This document shows, in pieces, positions 59,538 to 64,000 of a stretch of DNA of 64,000 nucleotides; within the stretch, counting starts at the first letter, position 1; the number at the start of each line of letters is the position of its first letter. The position numbers were made by a program, and so were the translations under genes. The stretch lies in contig NZ_PJJN01000032.1 of assembly GCF_002929825.1 (NCBI RefSeq), forward strand, positions 1 to 64,000, in the 5' to 3' direction. This stretch comes from Cryobacterium sp. Y29 (GTDB taxonomy: Bacteria; Actinomycetota; Actinomycetes; Actinomycetales; Microbacteriaceae). The notes under the pieces are model-generated. The model had not been told where the DNA came from, ran no database searches, and saw only the letters and a program-made list of their open reading frames with translations.

Positions 59538-59981
59538 CTACTTCGGGGTGCGTTCGAGGCTGATCGCGGTGCGGATCGCCCCCCGCGCGCGCTTGCGATC
59601 GCCGGCGGCGTCGTAGGCGAGGCCGAGGCGCAGCCAAGCGTGCCAGTTCTCTGGATCGGCTTCGACGTTGGCCTGCGCGGCCGGAAACTGCTCGTCGGCA
59701 GCATCCCGGTAGGGACGACCACTCGGCCGAACCGCCAAATCGGCGGCAGGAAGACCGCCCAGCCTTTCGAGCTCGCGCACCAGGCGTTCCGAGCGGATAC
59801 CGAACACCACTTCGCGCGCCAGAGCCCAGAAACCAATCAGCGGCAGGATGAGAAGGGCAAGGCCGATGGCGATGCCGACCGGCTCCCCGCTCTGGATGAA
59901 CAGCACCGCGCGTACGCCGACCGACACCAGGTAGAAGACGAGCAAGACCGCCATGACAACGACAGCGATCTTGCCCTTCAC
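59538..59981 (-). CDS. Small membrane protein with TPR-like end
   Basis: 147 residues: two membrane segments (6-30 and 36-60), then a soluble part ending in a single tetratricopeptide-like unit (PENWHAWLRLGLAYDAAGDRKRARGAIRTAI). The start overlaps the dapB stop by four bases. Function is unknown; TPR units bind proteins. Confidence 0.8.
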   Translation of the reverse strand: MKGKIAVVVMAVLLVFYLVSVGVRAVLFIQSGEPVGIAIGLALLILPLIGFWALAREVVFGIRSERLVRELERLGGLPAADLAVRPSGRPYRDAADEQFPAAQANVEADPENWHAWLRLGLAYDAAGDRKRARGAIRTAISLERTPK

Positions 59982-60742
59982 TGGGAGGCTCCTTCGCTGG
60001 CGGCCATAGTGAATCCCAGGTCGACGATTTGGTCGAGGCCGACCGATACACCTCGAGCGGTTCGCGCGGCCTCGAGGGCAAGCAGGATGCCACTTTCATA
60101 AGCGCTCGGTGACAGGGTGTTGTGGCTGATCGTGAGGGTTTCGCCGGTGCCGCCGAGAAGGACGTCTTGCCGGGCCAGGAGTCCGGACAGGCGCAGACTG
60201 TGCACGGGCACGCTCGCAACTTGCTGGCCGCGGGCACGCTGATCAGTGTGCGGCGCCGAAACCGGGCCGAGTTCAGCGCGCGCCCGGCCGATCAGTTCGG
60301 CGGTTCGCACCGCCGTGCCCGACGGCGAATCAACCTTCGACGGCTGGTGAGCCTCGACAATTTCGATGGAGTCGTAGAACCGGGCAGCGAGGGCCGCGAA
60401 GGCCGTTGCGAGCACCGATCCGATCGAGAAGTTCGGAATAATGATGACGCCGGTGTCCTCCCGGCCGGTGAGACGCCGGGCGAGAGAATCAATACCGTCC
60501 TGGGTCCAGCCCGAAGTGCCTACGAGCACCTGCAGACCGTGCCCGGTCGCAAATTCGACGACGTTACGGCTCACGTCGGGCCGGGTCAGGTCAACGGCGA
60601 TCTGCGCGTCGAGCATCTCGCTCAGCTCGCTGTGGGAATCGAGGCGGGCGACGACCTCGAAGCCCTCGGTTCGGGCGATCAGGTCGGAAACCAAGCGGCC
60701 CATCTTGCCCGTCGCTCCAATGATGGCCACCGTCGTTGTCAT
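59978..60742 (-). CDS. dapB: 4-hydroxy-tetrahydrodipicolinate reductase
   Basis: 254 residues. VAIIGATGKMGRLV is the NAD(P)H loop. EIVEAHQPSKVDSPSGTAVRTAEL carries the catalytic His/Lys block typical of DapB (E-HH/Q-x-K-DSPSGTA). Second committed step of lysine/diaminopimelate synthesis; together with dapA and dapF it gives three dap genes in the window. Confidence 0.95.
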   Translation of the reverse strand: MTTTVAIIGATGKMGRLVSDLIARTEGFEVVARLDSHSELSEMLDAQIAVDLTRPDVSRNVVEFATGHGLQVLVGTSGWTQDGIDSLARRLTGREDTGVIIIPNFSIGSVLATAFAALAARFYDSIEIVEAHQPSKVDSPSGTAVRTAELIGRARAELGPVSAPHTDQRARGQQVASVPVHSLRLSGLLARQDVLLGGTGETLTISHNTLSPSAYESGILLALEAARTARGVSVGLDQIVDLGFTMAASEGASQ

Positions 60743-60798
60743 GAAACCAATCTACCAATTGATTACGTCACTACGGGCCCGCGCAATAGCCTGAGCAG

Positions 60799-61302
60799 AT
60801 GCCCCAGTTTCTCGCCGTGCCGGTCGCGGACGCCGCAGCCCTCGCCCTGCTCGACGAGTACTTCCGCAGCCCCGAACTGTCGTTTCGACAATCCCACGGC
60901 ACCTATCACCCGACCTATCCGGTCGCGGAGCAGTTCGTGCCGCCTCAGGGCATGTTCCTCGTGGTATTCGATGGCCAGGCAGCGAACGACGCTGGCGGCA
61001 CGTATGTCGGGTGTGGAGGCATCCGTCGGCTGCAAACCGCCATGAGTGAACCGGTCTGCTTCGAGGTTAAACATTTGTGGATGCAGCCGCGCGCCCGCGG
61101 GCGCGGCTGGGGGCGGATGTTGTTGGCCGAGCTCGAGAGCCGGGCGAGTGACCTGGGCGCCGCCGAAATGGTGCTCGACACGAATGTGAGCCTCTCCGCC
61201 GCCGGGGCGCTCTATCACAGCACCGGGTACGAGAGCATTTCCGCGTACAACGACAACCCCAATGCGACACACTGGTATCGCAAACGGCTCAGCGCAAACT
61301 AA
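60799..61302 (+). CDS. GNAT family N-acetyltransferase
   Basis: 167 residues. FEVKHLWMQPRARGRGWGRMLLAELESRASDLGA is the acetyl-CoA-binding motif A with RGRGWG. LDTNVSLSAAGALYHSTGYESI is motif B. No substrate can be named. Divergent from dapB. Confidence 0.9.
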   Translation: MPQFLAVPVADAAALALLDEYFRSPELSFRQSHGTYHPTYPVAEQFVPPQGMFLVVFDGQAANDAGGTYVGCGGIRRLQTAMSEPVCFEVKHLWMQPRARGRGWGRMLLAELESRASDLGAAEMVLDTNVSLSAAGALYHSTGYESISAYNDNPNATHWYRKRLSAN

Positions 61303-61306
61303 CGTC

Positions 61307-61339
61307 TGCGCAAGCTCACTTCAGCGCAAGCTCACTTCA
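61307..61339. repeat. 16-bp direct repeat after the GNAT gene
   Basis: GCGCAAGCTCACTTCA occurs twice in tandem (61308-61323 and 61324-61339) just after the GNAT stop and before the convergent phosphatase gene. It may be a small slippage duplication. Confidence 0.85.
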
Positions 61340-61354
61340 GCCACTGGTTCGACC

Positions 61355-61960
61355 CTAGAACATCAGCGGTTCCGGCAACCCGGTACGCAGCTCGACCGGT
61401 AAGTGGCCCAGATCATTGTGCGTGACGAGCGTCCACGGTCGGCCCGGTTTTTGCTGCAGCACGGTGAGCCCACAATTGGCTTGGTTGATTCCGACCCAGC
61501 GCCAGTCGGGAGCTCCGAGCACCTCCCGAACAAACCACGCGATCACGAAATTGTGGGTGATCAGCAGGTCGTGCCGCTGGCTGCGGCGCGGTTGCAGAAA
61601 TTCGGCGACGGCGTCTTCCATCTGTGCGCGTCCCGCCGCGATCTCGTCTTCGGTGACCGCGCCGAAAAACGGGTCGTAAGCCGATGGTGTCTCGGCCGCC
61701 CGGCCAGAGGGAATGCAGTCGAACAGCAGTGCCGACGGCTCGCTCTGCAGGGCTGGAAGCCGTTCCGCCATGATGGTGGCGGTTTCGGCGGCCCGTTGCA
61801 GCGGCGAGTGCCAGGCCCCTGTGAACGGAACCCCACTCAGACGATCGGCGATGAGCAGCGCCTGGCGTTTGCCGCGGGGCGATAACGGACCGTCGTGCAG
61901 GCCGTGTTCGGCATCCTGTTGCTCGCCGTGGCGTACCAGGTAGATGTACTGGGGCATCAT
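61355..61960 (-). CDS. Histidine phosphatase family protein
   Basis: About 201 residues from the paired ATGs at 61960/61957; the longer frame up to 62146 runs into the neighbouring gene and looks spurious. YIYLVRHGEQQD carries the phosphohistidine (RHG) motif, LSPRGKRQA follows, and HSPLQRAAETATIM has the second arginine region. The C-terminal LITHNFVIAWFVREVLG holds the last catalytic histidine. The substrate is not evident. Confidence 0.85.
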   Translation of the reverse strand: MMPQYIYLVRHGEQQDAEHGLHDGPLSPRGKRQALLIADRLSGVPFTGAWHSPLQRAAETATIMAERLPALQSEPSALLFDCIPSGRAAETPSAYDPFFGAVTEDEIAAGRAQMEDAVAEFLQPRRSQRHDLLITHNFVIAWFVREVLGAPDWRWVGINQANCGLTVLQQKPGRPWTLVTHNDLGHLPVELRTGLPEPLMF

Positions 61961-62024
61961 TGTCCATTTCAGAGTGCGGAAATCCGGCCGGGCCGGAAGG
62001 TACCAGAGACTAAGTCGCGGCCGG

Positions 62025-63380
62025 TCAGCTGGGAATAATGGCCGCGAACGCGTCGTCTTCGAGGGCACCGACGGCGGAGATTGATACGGCGCCACTGACG
62101 AGTTCGGCAGCGAGCCCCTGCACGTCGGCCGCGGTGACCAGCGCAAGGCGGCGCAGCACTTCGTCGAGATCGGCGAACTCGCCGAGGGTTATCTCAGAGC
62201 GACCCAGCCGAGACATTCGGGTGTCTGAGTCTTCCAATGCGAGCGCCGACGCTCCACTCAACTGGCCAGACGCCCGCTTCATCTCGTCGTTGGTGACACC
62301 GCCATCGGCGAGGCGATGTAGCTCGCTGAGCATGAGTTCGGCGACCTGGCCGGCTTTGGCCGGCGTGCATCCGGCATACATACCGAACAGGCCAGCATCC
62401 GAGTAACCGGGCGCGAATGAATAGACCGAATAGGCCAGGCCGCGCTTCTCCCGCACTTCTTGAAAAAGCCGGCTCGACATTCCCCCGCCGAATATCGACG
62501 TGAGCACGCTCATCGTGACGCGGCGGTCGTCGGTCGCCAGCAGGCCGGGCATTCCGAGCAGCAGGTTCGCCTGTTCCAGCGGACGTTTGACGATGGTCAG
62601 GGCCTGGCCCTGGTGAATCTCGGCGGGCACGCCGTCCCGACGGCTGACCGGGGCCTGGGCAGTACTGAGGTCCCAGCCGGATCGTTCGAGGGCGCGGGTG
62701 ACGCCGGCAACGAGTTGGTCGTGGTCGACGGCGCCGGCGACCGTGACGACGAGGTCTTGCGGGCGATAGTTGGCCTGGTAGTGCTCCCACACCGCCGTGC
62801 GGGAGACACCACGAATGTCGTCGGCACTGCCGCCAATGGGACGGCCGAGCGGATGCTTCCCTAGCACCGCTTCGAAGAATCGCTCATTGGCGACGTCGGC
62901 CGGGTCGTCGTCAGCCATGGCGAGTTCCTCGAGAATAACGCCGCGCTCGGTTTCAAATTCGCCGGCATCCAGTTGTGAGGAGGTCAGCATGTCGGTTAGA
63001 ACGTCAATGGCCATACCGAGGTCGCGGTCTTGCACCTTGGCGTAGTAGCAGGTGTATTCCTTTGCGGTCATGGCGTTGTGTTCGCCGCCAACCGCATCAA
63101 AAGAAATGGCAATGTCGAGAGCGGATCGCGTTGGCGTGCCTTTGAACAACAGGTGCTCGAGAAAATGAGTGGAGCCGAAGTGACCCGGTTGTTCGTCGCG
63201 GGAACCGACGGCGACCCAGTAGCCGACGGTGAGACTTCGGGCACCCGGCACCTGCTCACTCAGGATGCGCACACCGCTTGGCAGAACGGTTCGACGCACC
63301 AGGGCGTCACCGGCGGCCCGAAACGAGAGTTCGGCCTGGTCTAGGGGAAAATTGACTGCACCGTTCATATCATCCCCCAC
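62025..63380 (-). CDS. M16 family zinc peptidase
   Basis: 451 residues, or 447 from the second ATG at 63368, which sits better after AAGGTGGGGG. The inverted zinc motif HxxEH is H72-FL-E75-H76, with a downstream glutamate in ERGVILEELAMADDD. The inactive second half contains the usual RxxxY-like GLAYSVYSFAPGY block. In many actinobacteria this gene follows pnp. Here a TetR gene is divergent instead and pnp is not seen. Processing-protease-like; the target is unknown. Confidence 0.92.
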   Translation of the reverse strand: MGDDMNGAVNFPLDQAELSFRAAGDALVRRTVLPSGVRILSEQVPGARSLTVGYWVAVGSRDEQPGHFGSTHFLEHLLFKGTPTRSALDIAISFDAVGGEHNAMTAKEYTCYYAKVQDRDLGMAIDVLTDMLTSSQLDAGEFETERGVILEELAMADDDPADVANERFFEAVLGKHPLGRPIGGSADDIRGVSRTAVWEHYQANYRPQDLVVTVAGAVDHDQLVAGVTRALERSGWDLSTAQAPVSRRDGVPAEIHQGQALTIVKRPLEQANLLLGMPGLLATDDRRVTMSVLTSIFGGGMSSRLFQEVREKRGLAYSVYSFAPGYSDAGLFGMYAGCTPAKAGQVAELMLSELHRLADGGVTNDEMKRASGQLSGASALALEDSDTRMSRLGRSEITLGEFADLDEVLRRLALVTAADVQGLAAELVSGAVSISAVGALEDDAFAAIIPS

Positions 63381-63443
63381 CTTACAAGACGCGATCGGAG
63401 CTGCCGGCGCCCGTAAGCGAACTCGCCAAGCTACCCCCAGTTT

Positions 63444-63487
63444 GACCGTAACGGTCTGTTAGGTCGATTACGACAGACTGGTCTGTC
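63444..63487. promoter_or_regulatory. Two palindromic candidate operators
   Basis: GACCGTAACGGTC (63444-63456) and GACAGACTGGTCTGTC (63472-63487) are inverted repeats, the first with six-base arms, the second with seven-base arms. They lie 63-107 bases into the divergent space between the M16 peptidase and the TetR gene. TetR proteins bind such sites and usually control themselves and a neighbour. Confidence 0.6.
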
Positions 63488-63579
63488 TAGGGTGTGTTAC
63501 AGTCTGGGAGCCAACCGGGAAAACACCGGATTTGCGCTCATGCGGGCTCGCTCGCTGGCCCTCAATCAAGGAGTGACGC

Positions 63580-64000
63580 ATGACCACGCTCACAGCTGAC
63601 GCCGTTCGGCCCGCGACCCACGCCAAGCTGCGTATCCTCGCCACTGCCGACCGCTTGTTCTACACCGAGGGTGTGCACACCGTAGGTGTGGACCGCATCA
63701 TCGGCGAGTCGAAGGTCACCAAAGCAACCTTCTACAAGTACTACCGCTCGAAGGACGCCCTCATCGTCGTGTACCTCGAGGGCCGGGACCGCTTGGCGCG
63801 CGATTTTCTCGCGAGCCTTGACTCGAATTGTGACACCCCGGAACAGCGGCTGCGTGGCGTCGTCAATGAGATCTCGGCTCAGGTCGTTCGCGGAGGTTTC
63901 CACGGCTGCCCGTTTATCAACGCGGCCGCACAGTTCACCGACCCGGCCCATCCGGTGCGCCAGGCCGTTTCTGCACATCGTGACTGGTACGGCCGGTCGA
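63580..64000 (+). CDS. TetR family regulator (cut by window end)
   Basis: At least 140 residues from ATG 63580, preceded by AAGGAGTGACGC, and still open at the window end. Residues 16-63 form the TetR DNA-binding domain: KLRILATADRLFYTEGVHTVGVDRIIGESKVTKATFYKYYRSKDAL. The ligand domain continues to the edge (FHGCPFINAAAQFTDPAHPVRQ), which resembles regulators of small-molecule or stress response genes. Target genes probably lie to the right. Confidence 0.88.
   Translation, partial: MTTLTADAVRPATHAKLRILATADRLFYTEGVHTVGVDRIIGESKVTKATFYKYYRSKDALIVVYLEGRDRLARDFLASLDSNCDTPEQRLRGVVNEISAQVVRGGFHGCPFINAAAQFTDPAHPVRQAVSAHRDWYGRS

Overview
The window is high-G+C chromosomal DNA of an actinobacterium. 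Gene order and protein style fit Microbacteriaceae: argCJBDFGH, gluABCD, infC-rpmI-rplT, a LysM gene divergent from lexA, miaB-miaA-dapF, recA-recX, clgR-pncC-pgsA-ftsK, and dapA-thyX with dapB nearby. A Cryobacterium/Salinibacterium/Leifsonia-like genus is my inference. Most genes are housekeeping genes on the minus strand. I saw no tRNA gene, insertion sequence, prophage or CRISPR array.

Left part (1-14 kb). The first bases are the leader and promoters of an rRNA operon that runs left out of the window. A GNAT acetyltransferase and tyrS follow. Divergent from tyrS is a SatD-like/membrane-protein pair with a 14-bp palindrome upstream. The complete arginine pathway cluster argC-J-B-D-F-G-H (12.07 to 3.89 kb) lacks the argR repressor gene that many actinobacteria carry between argF and argG. 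That gap instead holds a stack of perfect GC-rich palindromes. Upstream of argC lies a repeat-rich island: 19-bp, 123-bp and 30-bp tandem arrays and a dispersed intergenic repeat. The island surrounds one gene, a winged-helix (AbiEi-like) plus nuclease-like protein.

Middle (14-47 kb). In order: pheST; a glutamate-type ABC importer with a hairpin after its binding-protein gene; a TrmH-type rRNA methylase; infC-rpmI-rplT with a long leader and an apparent AUC start for IF3; DUF1844; a Nei-type glycosylase and Lhr helicase; SseB; a partial histidine cluster (hisC-B-H-priA, no hisD); the lexA/LysM divergent SOS locus; metE and metF; hflX; an RsmC-like methyltransferase; dapF, miaA, miaB; recX and recA. 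SOS-box-like sites lie upstream of lexA, the LysM gene and recA, so DNA-damage control is a shared theme.

Right part (47-64 kb). DUF3046, clgR, pncC, pgsA and ftsK come first. A MacAB-like export cassette (permease, ATPase, membrane-fusion protein) occupies the place between ftsK and dapA where many actinobacteria carry RNase J. Then come dapA, thyX, a thioredoxin-like/DUF4395 pair, OsmC, a TIGR01777-type epimerase, a TPR membrane protein with dapB, a second GNAT protein, a histidine phosphatase, an M16 peptidase, and a TetR regulator cut by the window end with two palindromic candidate operators.

The most unusual signals are the repeat island around 12.1-14.0 kb, the palindrome stack where argR would be expected, the infC start and leader, the in-frame 15-bp repeats in pheT and pncC, and the over-representation of GCATCCG/CGGATGC. 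I found no clearly new multi-gene defence or biosynthetic system. The orphan AbiEi-nuclease gene inside the repeat island is the nearest candidate.
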